IMG/VR virus record: IMGVR_UViG_3300031857_000018
Span: 62,001-126,000 of that record
Reading direction: 5' to 3' (one strand)
Length of the DNA: 64,000 bases
Origin: a virus
Shown: positions 49,963 to 58,430 of the stretch, piece by piece
Position numbering within the stretch: position 1 is the stretch's first letter
Layout of the letters: each line of letters opens with the position of its first letter
Program-made: the position numbers and the translations under genes
The notes under the pieces: model-generated
Told to the model about the DNA's origin: nothing
The model's input: the letters and a program-made list of their open reading frames with translations, nothing else
The model's database searches: none

Positions 49963-50157
49963 CTATTTGCTATTAAACCATTTTTTATAAACCTTGTTGT
50001 CTTTAATTGCAGGTGGTCGGTGACGGAGGTTAGGATCCGCCTTCATTATGCGATTGTATGCATCTTGCATATTCAGCGCCGCTTTGTTCTGATATGGCAC
50101 ATGTTCTTGCCGCTCATTATCAAAATTCTTATTTGGCTGAATTGCACTCATACTCAA
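49963..50157 (-). CDS. Small hypothetical protein
   Basis: The 64-residue protein starts MSMSAIQPNKNFDNERQEHV and has a basic C-terminus (NKVYKKWFNSK). It overlaps the gene upstream by 29 nt and directly adjoins the next, so it is coupled on both sides. Confidence 0.6.
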   Translation of the reverse strand: MSMSAIQPNKNFDNERQEHVPYQNKAALNMQDAYNRIMKADPNLRHRPPAIKDNKVYKKWFNSK

Positions 50158-50608
50158 CTCCTAATGCATCGATCAATGCTTTAATTGCTTCAAATTCAGT
50201 GAAGTGCAGTGATATCATTTTGCTATCTGAAATTGCAATATCCCATCCTTCGCCGTTAGTCCATTCAGTAACCTCGACATAGTCATGTTTCTTGTGCCAT
50301 GCATCATGCAGATTCACAAAGGCTGATGCTCGTTTACTTAGTTCAATTTTCTTGCTATCGATCCATTCTTCGGCAGCTTCTAATCCTTCTTCTACCTTAC
50401 GTTGTTTCTCAATATGCGCTCGGATATCACCAATAGTATGAATACCTTGTGCTGAGTTATCAGTTGGATACACTTCAGTAGCATCGGGTAATAGTTCTGC
50501 TATCAAATCCGTAAACCACATTTCGGCTCCCAATACACCGCCTCCTACTCTGCGCGCGATGTCGCGGGACTCGCCATCTTTTAGTAATACTGCAAATGTT
50601 GTGCTCAT
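50129..50608 (-). CDS. Hypothetical protein
   Basis: The 159-residue protein begins MSTTFAVLLKDGESRDIARR; this ATG was preferred to one 10 codons earlier. A Gly-rich turn (RRVGGGVLGAEMWF) and a helical middle are visible. No family recognised. Confidence 0.6.
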   Translation of the reverse strand: MSTTFAVLLKDGESRDIARRVGGGVLGAEMWFTDLIAELLPDATEVYPTDNSAQGIHTIGDIRAHIEKQRKVEEGLEAAEEWIDSKKIELSKRASAFVNLHDAWHKKHDYVEVTEWTNGEGWDIAISDSKMISLHFTEFEAIKALIDALGVEYECNSAK

Positions 50609-50612
50609 AGTC

Positions 50613-50831
50613 TTATTTTTTATCTTCAAATATATCATCGACGCCTAACAGGTTGTTGTAGGTTTCTCTCCAATTGGTAATTACTGGTTGCAACACAAAA
50701 AAAGAAACGGCACCTGCAGGAGCCCAAACCCACCACAAATGCAATGGAGCTACTACTACGATGATAGTTGCTAATAGTCCGGTTGCTAATGTCATCACCG
50801 TAAACAAAGTTACTAGGAATCTTTTAAACAT
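50613..50831 (-). CDS. Small membrane protein
   Basis: The 72-residue protein begins MFKRFLVTLFTVMTLATGLL at an ATG that overlaps the stop of 50824-51096; longer starts up to 50879 exist. Two membrane helices (residues 5-28 and 32-50) are followed by a short acidic tail. Function unknown. Confidence 0.6.
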   Translation of the reverse strand: MFKRFLVTLFTVMTLATGLLATIIVVVAPLHLWWVWAPAGAVSFFVLQPVITNWRETYNNLLGVDDIFEDKK

Positions 50832-51096
50832 TGTCTTCATTGTTTTCATTTTCTTGTTGTTTTTGTTGTTCATATTCATAACGACTAACGATCAATTCTC
50901 TTTGCATTCTGCCTCGATTGCTTTCTCTGGCTTGCACCTGCTGATAGGCTTCTTCTAATTCTTCAGTGGTCATGTATGCAATCTCTCTTTGAGTTGGTGT
51001 CATGAAATCACGTGGATCAATAGACTGCTGTAATTGTTTTAACAATGCATCAAACTGCTCTTGTTCTGACATTTCTGTGTTTTGTTCTTCAGACAT
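50824..51096 (-). CDS. Small polar protein
   Basis: The 90-residue protein is Glu/Gln-rich, helical (EQFDALLKQLQQSIDPRDFM), and overlaps the membrane protein gene downstream. No family recognised. Confidence 0.6.
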   Translation of the reverse strand: MSEEQNTEMSEQEQFDALLKQLQQSIDPRDFMTPTQREIAYMTTEELEEAYQQVQARESNRGRMQRELIVSRYEYEQQKQQENENNEDNV

Positions 51097-51126
51097 ATTT
51101 TTATTTTATTATATGAAATTATTAGT

Positions 51127-51660
51127 TTATTTCCAATTGATTCGGTGTGCATATACACGATTAGCATATCCGTTAACACACGGTCTTCCTGTGTTATAAC
51201 AGCCAAACACTGTCTTCCAATCTCCGTATTTGTTATACAACTTGCGAAGCACTTTCATTGATGTCATAACATTGTATTCAATATCATTGCGTAATCTTTC
51301 ACGCGAAACATTGTCATGATTATTGCTACGAGCAGTTGGTAACATGATTTGCATAGGTCCTAAGGCTCCTGCTGATGATCCTTGTGCGTGATTATAGTTC
51401 CAATGAAAAGGACCATTGTAGCCTGTTTCTGCTGCAGCAATGCCATATGCATAACGCTTTGGAATGTTAAACGAATCTGCATATCGTTCAATATGAAAAT
51501 ACATTTGCATACACGGAGGATCCTGTGTGGTAACTGCTTTATATTCTCGAATTGTTTCTGTTTGAATTGGTACCGACTCGGTGTTATCAAATGAAACGAT
51601 AGCAGCCGCACCTCCGGCTACTATCATTAGAATCTTAAATCTAATCATTTGACTTAGCAT
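51127..51660 (-). CDS. Lytic transglycosylase (SLT domain), membrane-anchored
   Basis: The 177-residue protein has an N-terminal membrane or signal segment (residues about 7-25) and an SLT domain: catalytic Glu in GIAAAETGYNG near residue 75, AGALGPMQIMLPTARS near 100 and FGCYNTGRPCVNGYANRVY near 155. It cuts the glycan strands of peptidoglycan, either for lysis or for DNA entry. The ATG at 51648 (MIRFKIL), overlapping the upstream stop, is an alternative start. Confidence 0.85.
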   Translation of the reverse strand: MLSQMIRFKILMIVAGGAAAIVSFDNTESVPIQTETIREYKAVTTQDPPCMQMYFHIERYADSFNIPKRYAYGIAAAETGYNGPFHWNYNHAQGSSAGALGPMQIMLPTARSNNHDNVSRERLRNDIEYNVMTSMKVLRKLYNKYGDWKTVFGCYNTGRPCVNGYANRVYAHRINWK

Positions 51661-51964
51661 TTTGATAAATACGATTCGTATACATACGGAAGATGGTCAT
51701 ACCAATCTCATCCGAGTATACAACATACTTACCAGTTTTTCTTTCAATCAGCATAAGCTCATTTGCTTCATTAACTGCAATTGAAATTTCATCCGGTGCA
51801 AATGCTTTTGCATATGGATTCGATACAAGTTCTTTCTTTGGAGGAAAGTTTTGCGTGTATCGCCCAATGGAAAATCCTAGAGCCAATGCGCCAACAATTG
51901 TTGCATAACTTAATACTCGTTTCGCAACTGTTACGAACTGTTCTTTACTTACTGGCATTTTCAT
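51641..51964 (-). CDS. Membrane-anchored protein coupled to the transglycosylase
   Basis: The 107-residue protein begins MKMPVSKEQFVTVAKRVLSY, with one membrane helix (residues about 12-34) and an exposed part (LMLIERKTGKYVVYSDEIGM). It overlaps the transglycosylase gene, suggesting joint action at the envelope, possibly a lysis accessory factor. Confidence 0.6.
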   Translation of the reverse strand: MKMPVSKEQFVTVAKRVLSYATIVGALALGFSIGRYTQNFPPKKELVSNPYAKAFAPDEISIAVNEANELMLIERKTGKYVVYSDEIGMTIFRMYTNRIYQNAKSND

Positions 51965-51981
51965 ATATATTTGTTTTTGGA

Positions 51982-52260
51982 TTACTTGTTTGTGTTGCAA
52001 CTAGCTGCAAACTGTTCAATTGTCTTAACTCCACAGGCACATGTGCGAGTGATGCTATCAAATTGACAATGCGGGCGTGCTTTGAGTTTGTTCTGAATCC
52101 ATACATGTTGCTCAGATTCAATTGGAGAAACTCGGCTGTCTGGATACGTTGTACGAGCTATTCTCAACCTTCTAGGTTCTTCTCGTTTGGGTTTACATAA
52201 CATTCCTAAGTGTCGAAGCATCAATAGGAAACTTGTGGTAAGATTTCTTTTTCGTGTCAT
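51982..52260 (-). CDS. Basic Cys-containing hypothetical protein
   Basis: The 92-residue protein is basic with five cysteines, among them CQFDSITRTCACG near residue 65, possibly metal binding. Its promoter region has TTGGATAATT and TTCTTATATTATA. Family not recognised. Confidence 0.6.
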   Translation of the reverse strand: MTRKRNLTTSFLLMLRHLGMLCKPKREEPRRLRIARTTYPDSRVSPIESEQHVWIQNKLKARPHCQFDSITRTCACGVKTIEQFAASCNTNK

Positions 52261-52326
52261 AACTCTTTCTCTTTTTTATAATATAAGAAATATTTAGCAA
52301 TTATCCAACCGATATCGGTAGAGTTT

Positions 52327-52488
52327 TTAATCTAAATAGATGTCATGAAACACAATGCAATATGCATTTAGTGTAGCTGCTTGATCAAACAACATGGTTC
52401 TCTTAAACGGATCTGTAGCTACTTTATATTGTGCTACAATAATATTAGCGTACGCTTGTGCTAACTTTCTAATAACTCTCTTTTTCAT
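52327..52488 (-). CDS. Small hypothetical protein
   Basis: The 53-residue protein MKKRVIRKLAQAYANIIVAQ is helical. TTCTTATATTATA upstream suggests its own early-type promoter. Confidence 0.6.
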   Translation of the reverse strand: MKKRVIRKLAQAYANIIVAQYKVATDPFKRTMLFDQAATLNAYCIVFHDIYLD

Positions 52489-52548
52489 AATTCTTTTTCT
52501 ATAATATAAGAAATAAAAAGAAAAGACCCAACCTGCCCAGGCGATTAA

Positions 52549-52887
52549 TTAATCTTTAAGTAAATCTTTCTTTGTGTTCTTTTTCACTTCAAAATACGTA
52601 TCAATTAGTTTGTCAATACGTTTGTCAGTGTATGCTTTGCTTTCGCGATGCATTTCATCCATCACACGATGCATACTTTCATCATTGCGATTAATTTGGT
52701 TTCTCAGAGTTTGTTCCACCATGTTGATGTCTCTGAAGATTTCGCGTTCGGTATCTTCCTGGCGCTTTTTTAATGGTAGCAATTCTTTTGCTAACGCTGT
52801 TACCTTAAGCACACCTATAACGATTGCAACTACAATTGCAAACACAATCATCGTAAGTATACCTATAGCAAATGATCCTATACTCAT
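52549..52887 (-). CDS. Membrane-anchored coiled-coil protein
   Basis: The 112-residue protein begins MSIGSFAIGILTMIVFAIVV: one membrane helix, then a long charged coiled coil (residues about 35-100). The start follows an AAGGAGAACTATT ribosome site. CCTGCCC[AG]GGC occurs both before and after the gene in opposite orientation. Confidence 0.65.
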   Translation of the reverse strand: MSIGSFAIGILTMIVFAIVVAIVIGVLKVTALAKELLPLKKRQEDTEREIFRDINMVEQTLRNQINRNDESMHRVMDEMHRESKAYTDKRIDKLIDTYFEVKKNTKKDLLKD

Positions 52888-52929
52888 AATAGTTCTCCTT
52901 GGTTGATGCCCGGGCAGGTGGATCATTAA

Positions 52930-53331
52930 TTATTTTGTAATTTTAAATAATTCGTAGTTGCTGTTCTTAGTTTCAAATTTGATATAATCTTCACGTTGCT
53001 CAACAATTCGAGTTACGCCTGTTGTCTGCCAAGTAAAGAACTGATTGAACGGAGACATTAGCAACGATCTACCTTCTGCAGGTTCGTCGTGTCTTGCTTT
53101 GTAGTAACCGGTTTCATTCCATTCGAGCCATGTAATCCTTGCACTGGTACACGTTAAACCATCACGTTCTCGTACTAGCTTCCAATTCTTTTCGCCATCG
53201 ACTACTCCTTGATCTACGGCAGCTTTAATCAAGTCATCTTCAACCACAACCGGTATCTTTATTTGATTTAATTTACTCTTCGGCTGTGGCATATCGCCAT
53301 CCGACAGTTGTGGGTCGTTCCAATCTTTCAT
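52930..53331 (-). CDS. Hypothetical protein
   Basis: The 133-residue protein is mixed alpha/beta with ARITWLEWNETGYYKARHDE. No motif recognised. It adjoins the 74-residue gene with a 1-nt gap. Confidence 0.6.
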   Translation of the reverse strand: MKDWNDPQLSDGDMPQPKSKLNQIKIPVVVEDDLIKAAVDQGVVDGEKNWKLVRERDGLTCTSARITWLEWNETGYYKARHDEPAEGRSLLMSPFNQFFTWQTTGVTRIVEQREDYIKFETKNSNYELFKITK

Positions 53332-53332
53332 A

Positions 53333-53557
53333 TTAATCTAATTTTAATCCAGCTTCTGATTTTAATTCATGCAATGTTTCTCGGATCTTTTCCACTGCTT
53401 CATAAGCCTCACCGGTTAGTTTATCATTGTATTTTAACTCGCTTCGTAAGTGTTGGTCCAAGTCCCACACTATCATTTTCCATTTCCATCCATTGATGGC
53501 TGACTCCATTTCTTCACGATCTTCGTCGAAGTCAAATTCTAAAGTTACCTTTGCCAT
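53333..53557 (-). CDS. Small hypothetical protein
   Basis: The 74-residue protein (MAKVTLEFDFDEDREEMESA onward) has a strand-helix-helix layout. It overlaps the phosphoesterase gene end by 13 nt. I associate the pattern with small T4-like phage proteins of unknown role. Confidence 0.65.
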   Translation of the reverse strand: MAKVTLEFDFDEDREEMESAINGWKWKMIVWDLDQHLRSELKYNDKLTGEAYEAVEKIRETLHELKSEAGLKLD

Positions 53558-54270
53558 ATTATTTCATTTGTTATGTTATCCCATTCAAAGTGCCATGGTT
53601 CCTGTGCATAATTGTATCGTTCATTCAACACTGCTGCATTGAAGTAGTGAGTGTGACCATCGAAGTAGTGTCCGTATCCTGAATGAATATGCCCACATAC
53701 ATGTATCTTGGGACGTATAGTTTCAATACGCTTTGCCAATAACTCACAACCTAAATGCTGACCTCTTCGGCCTTCTACATCATCCAAGAAACCCCAAGCA
53801 GGCCCATGTGTCACTAGTATATCAATGTTGTCAGGAATATCATTCCACTTTTGTTCCAACTCCCAACCATCGCGTGGCAAGTTGAATGCCCAATCATAAA
53901 ACCAAGGTTGCCATGGCGAACCATATATGCGAACATTTTCTTCTGGCATATCGCCATTTGCACCATCATTGTATACTCCTAACCAATCATCTTCTAGGTA
54001 CTCGATAGTCTTGTAACCTGTTAGTATGCCTTTTGCCTCTTCAGGCGCATCTTGCATCCATCGGTCATGATTGCCGGCAATGAACACTTTGGTGTCATAG
54101 CTGTTAAGTTGATCCAACCACTTGAAGAACATCATCGCTTCAGTTGGACTATATCCTGATGTCATGAAGTCTCCGGCATGGATCAGAATATCGCCACCTG
54201 GAAGATCTTTACTTAACAAGTCATGCTTTGCGTGGGTATCTGATATTAATGTTATTTTATATTTTGCCAT
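53545..54270 (-). CDS. Calcineurin-like metallophosphoesterase 1
   Basis: The 241-residue protein has the full set of metal ligands: LISDTHAKH near residue 8, HAGDFMTSG near 31, AGNHDRW near 64, VTHGPAWG near 150 and VCGHIHSGYGH near 190. Substrates of this family range from nucleotides to RNA and proteins. It is followed by a second member upstream at 54275. Confidence 0.85.
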   Translation of the reverse strand: MAKYKITLISDTHAKHDLLSKDLPGGDILIHAGDFMTSGYSPTEAMMFFKWLDQLNSYDTKVFIAGNHDRWMQDAPEEAKGILTGYKTIEYLEDDWLGVYNDGANGDMPEENVRIYGSPWQPWFYDWAFNLPRDGWELEQKWNDIPDNIDILVTHGPAWGFLDDVEGRRGQHLGCELLAKRIETIRPKIHVCGHIHSGYGHYFDGHTHYFNAAVLNERYNYAQEPWHFEWDNITNEIIWQR

Positions 54271-54274
54271 ATTC

Positions 54275-54793
54275 TTATCGTGTTATACCTAGGTCTTTAA
54301 GACTCTTTGGCGTGTAATTAACTTGTTCACAGGATACACAAATATATCGTCGGTCTACTCGGTTGAAAATAGTTCGACCAAATAGTTTAACTGGTACCTC
54401 AACCACCTTTTCGTGTATGTGACCGTGTATGTTGTATTTAATACGATAATCCATTTCCATTGGGTGAACTGGGCAGTGTGTCAGGAAGATGCCTTTATAC
54501 TGCACCATACCGGCAAGGTAGTCAACATGCTCTAACATTTTACGGGAGTGGTTGGGCTTGTCGTGGTTTCCTCCCACTACTATCTTGCGACCGTTAAGAC
54601 GATCCAATATATCATAGTTCGCCTTTTCCATTGTTACATCCCCTAAAATATAGGTAATATCGCGTTTGTGTACCGTTTTGTTCCATTGCTGCGCGATAAA
54701 CTCGTCTTGTTCGCCTGCTGAGGCGAATCCTCGATGCTTTGCCATGTTCTCATGACCAAAGTGCAAGTCTGCTATGAATCGTACTGTACTCAT
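54275..54793 (-). CDS. Calcineurin-like metallophosphoesterase 2
   Basis: The 172-residue protein has FIADLHFGHENMAK near residue 6, YILGDVTME near 47, VGGNHDKPNHS near 72, LTHCPVHPM near 104 and NIHGHIHEK near 120. It is compact and close to phage and bacterial phosphoesterases of the YfcE/MPE type. Upstream TTAGGATG and TTCTTATATTA form an early-type promoter. Confidence 0.85.
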   Translation of the reverse strand: MSTVRFIADLHFGHENMAKHRGFASAGEQDEFIAQQWNKTVHKRDITYILGDVTMEKANYDILDRLNGRKIVVGGNHDKPNHSRKMLEHVDYLAGMVQYKGIFLTHCPVHPMEMDYRIKYNIHGHIHEKVVEVPVKLFGRTIFNRVDRRYICVSCEQVNYTPKSLKDLGITR

Positions 54794-54838
54794 TTTCTTT
54801 TTCTTTAATATAAGAATAAAAAATGAAACATCCTAATA

Positions 54839-56821
54839 TTATCTGAACAATGTTACATGCCCGTGCAACATGGACTTTCCATCTGTGTCAGGATCGCCAT
54901 ACGTAACCATGTAGAAATAAACTCCATCTTGGCACATCCTGCCTTGATATGTTCCATCCCATCCTGCATTTGCATCATACGACTGCCAAATGAGTTGTCC
55001 CCAACGATTATAGATAGTGAGCTCGAACTCATACGGATCGAAGCCAGAAGTAAAAACGGGTTGCCACATGTTGTTATATTCATCGCCATCCGGTGTAAAC
55101 GTGTTAGGAATGAATATCAAAGTCTCTGGACATTGTGATACAGTTACCGATGCAGTCTGAGTATTAGATATGCACCCATTTGCATAATATGTTACAGATA
55201 CCGTATTCACGCCTTCCATGCTCCACGTTATGGTTTCATTCAATGTGTTTTGCTGGATTGTGTCACCCATCCATATCCATTCATAGTAACCACCAGGCGG
55301 CGTGCTTTGTGCACTCCAAGTTATGTTTGTTATATCTAACTCACATAATTCATAGAATGCATTATATGGCGTTATAGAATCTAATACTGGTGTCGGATAC
55401 ACTGTAATTTGTATGACCGTATCAAACACACAACCGCTTTGCTGATATTCATATGTTATCGAGTTGGTGCCAACTGCTATGCTAGGATCAAACTGTACTC
55501 CGGTTACTCCGATTCCTGTGAATTGTCCTCCTATAGGTACTGCTGATAAATTAACAACATCATCATACTCACACAAAGGCGCCTGTGGTTGTATGACAGG
55601 ATCGATATTAAATATGAATAAATCAACTGCTTCAGTTAAACCGACGCACCCATTAAGCTCCGGCGTTACTTGCACTGCTCCTGGAATGAATCCTGGTGGT
55701 AATGCACTCCAATCCACCGTAATGCTATCTGTACCTTGTCCTGATGTGATAACACCAACCGCATCCCAAACAAATATAACTCCTGGTTGTGATGTTGTAA
55801 CATAACTAGCTAGGTTTGATTGCCAACAAATTGTGTCTGATGACTGTATTGGAGTGACAACGGGAATTGCAGTTCCAGGTAACACAAACACAGTGTCTGG
55901 TCCAGGTCCGACTGCGCCATTACATGTAGACCAACCTGCATTGCAAATTGGATAAACAAATCGACAAGTATACTGTGCTCCAGCGGCTGGTGGTGTTACT
56001 GTGATTGAAGCTCCAGTTCCTATAGGTGCTGCTACTCCTACTTGGTACCAAGTTAATGTAGGTGTAACCGTAGGTCCGTCAGGAGTCCAACGCCACGAAT
56101 CATTGGTTGCGGTCCACGCAGTTGAGTTTCGTCCTGGCACGGCTACTGCTGCAGTACCTGTTGCATTGTGTATGGCTTCAACGGCAGTACCACCCGACCA
56201 TTGCAGACAGGCAGGCTTGTTTTGTATATGGTTTTCAATCACATTGGTTGATTCGTATATTACTATGTGAAATGTTCCAAAGTTATTTGTGCATGAAAAC
56301 ATTGGTACTCCGATCCAACTCACTGTAAGTTTTCTACAAGGTGCAACTCCTGATACTTGATATCTTATTTGTCCACCTAGGCCAGGATGCCAATCCTGCC
56401 ACGGTCCCATGATACAATTTCTAGGGACTAATGCATTTACCGTTGGTACTGTTTGGGATGTAAACGTAGTAGGTTGTGCTGGGCTAAATGATATCCATCC
56501 ATTGGATCCTACGTAGAACTGAGTATAGGTTTGACCATAGAAACAAAACGTGAATCCTATATTAAAAGGACCTTGCTGTGAATCATCAGTCATTACCAAA
56601 TTAGTTCCTGTGTTAGTTTGTGCTGCATATGGAATGCTAGTAACTGCGTATGCTGTGGTTTGTTTTGGATTTGTCCCTGCTGCACATTGTGATAAATCTG
56701 CGGTCAATGTTGTTGATGCAACGCCACACGGTAATGTCTGATCAGGACCTAATGCCGGACAATACTGAGAATTAACTGTGCTAGCAGCTAGCAGTATTAA
56801 AAATGTAAATAAGTGTTTCAT
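54839..56821 (-). CDS. Secreted surface protein with gliding-motility/type IX C-terminal domain
   Basis: The 660-residue protein has a Sec signal peptide (residues 1-18, ending TVNSQ), then a region rich in Gly/Thr/Cys that resembles Flavobacteriales cell-surface proteins (FNIGFTFCFYGQTYTQFYVG). The last 90 residues are the gliding-motility-associated C-terminal domain: FIPNTFTPDGDEYNNMWQP, FELTIYNRWGQLIW and WDGTYQGRMCQDGVYFYMVT. That domain directs export through the host type IX system. A late-type motif precedes it. It may coat the host or released virions, or help attachment of progeny; unproven. Confidence 0.88.
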   Translation of the reverse strand: MKHLFTFLILLAASTVNSQYCPALGPDQTLPCGVASTTLTADLSQCAAGTNPKQTTAYAVTSIPYAAQTNTGTNLVMTDDSQQGPFNIGFTFCFYGQTYTQFYVGSNGWISFSPAQPTTFTSQTVPTVNALVPRNCIMGPWQDWHPGLGGQIRYQVSGVAPCRKLTVSWIGVPMFSCTNNFGTFHIVIYESTNVIENHIQNKPACLQWSGGTAVEAIHNATGTAAVAVPGRNSTAWTATNDSWRWTPDGPTVTPTLTWYQVGVAAPIGTGASITVTPPAAGAQYTCRFVYPICNAGWSTCNGAVGPGPDTVFVLPGTAIPVVTPIQSSDTICWQSNLASYVTTSQPGVIFVWDAVGVITSGQGTDSITVDWSALPPGFIPGAVQVTPELNGCVGLTEAVDLFIFNIDPVIQPQAPLCEYDDVVNLSAVPIGGQFTGIGVTGVQFDPSIAVGTNSITYEYQQSGCVFDTVIQITVYPTPVLDSITPYNAFYELCELDITNITWSAQSTPPGGYYEWIWMGDTIQQNTLNETITWSMEGVNTVSVTYYANGCISNTQTASVTVSQCPETLIFIPNTFTPDGDEYNNMWQPVFTSGFDPYEFELTIYNRWGQLIWQSYDANAGWDGTYQGRMCQDGVYFYMVTYGDPDTDGKSMLHGHVTLFR

Positions 56822-56832
56822 GGTAACCTTTT

Positions 56833-56842
56833 AAATAAATAT
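56833..56842 (-). promoter_or_regulatory. Probable late promoter (ATATTTATTT)
   Basis: ATATTTATTTAAAAGG on the minus strand, about 12 nt before ATG 56821. Confidence 0.5.
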
Positions 56843-56850
56843 GTAAAGTA

Positions 56851-56884
56851 AAAAAGCCCCGGAGTATTACACTGCGAGGCTTTA
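56851..56884 (-). terminator. Intrinsic terminator
   Basis: Minus strand AAAGCCTCG, 13-nt loop, CGGGGCTTT then TTT. It stops transcripts from upstream before the surface-protein gene, which then has its own late promoter. Confidence 0.75.
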
Positions 56885-57157
56885 AATGTGTCAAGTTATC
56901 TGAGTGATAAGGAGTATAGACAATGTCAACGACTACGTCACTGTCAAAGACCTTCCTTGCAGCAAAGGCAAAGTCAAAAACTAAGTCTCGGTTTGTTAGC
57001 CAATTATCTTCTCGAGTAACCTGTCTAACGGTTGAGTTCTATCTCAGTTTTAAGTTTGCAAGGAAGCGGTAGTTTCTGAAGCGTAATCAACGCGAATTAA
57101 TGTAGTTTATACAATATCTTGCTATATCTATATGAAAACCCTACCACCCTGATACAA
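56885..57157. other. Intergenic region with a possible plus-strand gene
   Basis: No minus-strand gene is visible in this 270-nt gap. A 49-codon plus-strand frame (56923-57072) is the only candidate. Confidence 0.5.
56923..57072 (+). CDS. Possible small basic protein, plus strand
   Basis: The 49-residue frame MSTTTSLSKTFLAAKAKSKT is preceded by AAGGAG seven nt before the ATG, an unusually good ribosome site. It is basic at both ends. Being alone on the plus strand in this part, it may be real, a regulatory RNA, or chance. Confidence 0.35.
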   Translation: MSTTTSLSKTFLAAKAKSKTKSRFVSQLSSRVTCLTVEFYLSFKFARKR

Positions 57158-57193
57158 AAAGAAAGGGCTTTGGCTTGTGCTTCCGCCCTAACT
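57158..57193 (-). terminator. Intrinsic terminator
   Basis: Minus strand AGGGC, about 16 nt, GCCCTTTCTTTTT. It follows the gene at 57202-58122. Confidence 0.75.
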
Positions 57194-57201
57194 TACCTTG
57201 A

Positions 57202-58122
57202 TTATTTTGATTCTTTTGCGATGAACATATCAATTACTGGCTGGAATCTTTCCGGCACTGATATACGCCATGATGCGATATCATTGATTTGTTTTTCCAA
57301 TTGTTCTTGGAACTCAAATTTAGCTTTCTTTTCAGCCGCATACCATTGTTCTTTAAGAGTTTCAAACTCTGCCCAAACTGTATTGTTATGTGCCGTAGCC
57401 GTAGCCATTTCATCTGCATTCGCTCGGGCGATACGAGCATTCTCAGCCGTAACTAGGTTTTTAACCTTGGCTTTGAAATAATTAACTCGCTGTTCGAATT
57501 CACGGTGCATTGCTGCCAATTCTTCATGAATTTGAGCCAATGATGCCGGAGTGTGATGACAATGAACTTCTACTGGAGTCTTTTCTCCTTCTTTTACAGT
57601 AATCCATTCTAGAGATTTCATGTTAGGCAATTCTATGCGTAACGCGTCTAATTCTCCACCTCGGTGAATAAATTGACCTATATGACTTGCATACGCCTCA
57701 GCTTCTAGGTATTCATTGTATTCAGCAACTGAAAGTTGATCCCATCCCCAAGACTCATCAACTTGATCAATTTGATTATTATATTTTAATTCCGCGCGCT
57801 CTGGGAATGCAACTTGGTTTGTATAATCAAACTCCATGTTGCGTGTTACTTTAAGCATGGCATCCTTTGCACGGATATTCTCCATAAGGAATGCCTGAGT
57901 TGCGCTTAAGCGAGCTTTCTCTTGAAGCAATGCAACGATATCGGTTGGAATCGGATTAGCTGGTTGCTGAGTATACGTCTTGCCGTTAACAGTCACCGTC
58001 TTAGATGCATTGTTAATAATAGACAACCGATCCTTGATGTCACGCACTCTTTGGTTGCAAAGGTTGCTTACTGATTGAGCTTGTGATAGAGATAATCCGG
58101 TTGTTGCTAATGAATGTTTCAT
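57202..58122 (-). CDS. Hypothetical coiled-coil protein
   Basis: The 306-residue protein is helical and charged. Coiled coil is likely at residues about 200-290 (KNLVTAENARIARANADEMA, YAAEKKAKFEFQEQLEKQI). The centre has ELDALRIELPNMKSLEWITV and HCHHTPASL. No enzyme motif is evident. Strong expression is suggested by its own promoter-like region and terminator, but this is inference. Confidence 0.65.
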   Translation of the reverse strand: MKHSLATTGLSLSQAQSVSNLCNQRVRDIKDRLSIINNASKTVTVNGKTYTQQPANPIPTDIVALLQEKARLSATQAFLMENIRAKDAMLKVTRNMEFDYTNQVAFPERAELKYNNQIDQVDESWGWDQLSVAEYNEYLEAEAYASHIGQFIHRGGELDALRIELPNMKSLEWITVKEGEKTPVEVHCHHTPASLAQIHEELAAMHREFEQRVNYFKAKVKNLVTAENARIARANADEMATATAHNNTVWAEFETLKEQWYAAEKKAKFEFQEQLEKQINDIASWRISVPERFQPVIDMFIAKESK

Positions 58123-58201
58123 GTTTTCCTTGTTTAATTGTTTAACTTAATTAATAATAAGATACTTAATTCTAATTTCCAAATGTTTTTTAAACTTTTT
58201 G

Positions 58202-58275
58202 CACGCCTGGATGGATTCGAACCACCAACACTCGGATTTGGAATCCGATGCTCTACCAATTGGAGCTACAGACGC
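58202..58275 (-). tRNA. tRNA-Trp(CCA)
   Basis: Acceptor GCGTCTG/CAGGCGT, D-arm AGCTCCAATTGGTAGAGC, anticodon stem TCGGA/TCCGA with loop TTCCAAA (anticodon CCA), T-arm GGTTCGAATCC. CCA end not encoded. Confidence 0.92.
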
Positions 58276-58281
58276 ATTTTG

Positions 58282-58420
58282 TAGTCAGGACAGGATTCGA
58301 ACCTGTGTCTTTTGTTTCGGCCATGCGAGCTCATCTGCATGCTTAGGCTTTTTGTCTTCTCGGCTCCGGAACCTTACGACTGTAGCGTCACCTGATTGGC
58401 TACCAATTGCCACCTGACTA
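58282..58420 (-). tRNA. tRNA-like gene with about 65 nt of extra sequence
   Basis: The ends form a perfect 8-bp acceptor (TAGTCAGG/CCTGACTA), with a D-arm TGGC-AATTGGTA-GCCA and a T-arm ACAGG-TTCGAAT-CCTGT. Between them lie about 90 nt instead of the usual 25-45. Within this, CATGCAG-ATGAGCT-CGCATG could be an anticodon arm (GAG, Leu), which would place the extra sequence before it. An intron, a tRNA-like regulatory RNA or a decayed gene are all possible. Confidence 0.55.
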
Positions 58421-58430
58421 ACCGTTAAAA

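Noticed and set aside
52520-52930. Insertion element suggested by inverted CCTGCCC[AG]GGC around one gene
   Set aside because: The repeat is short and imperfect, and the gene between is a small membrane coiled-coil protein, not a transposase.
55464-55805. Plus-strand frame within the surface-protein gene
   Set aside because: Pro/Thr/Cys-rich shadow of the repetitive beta sequence; the minus-strand product has clear domains.
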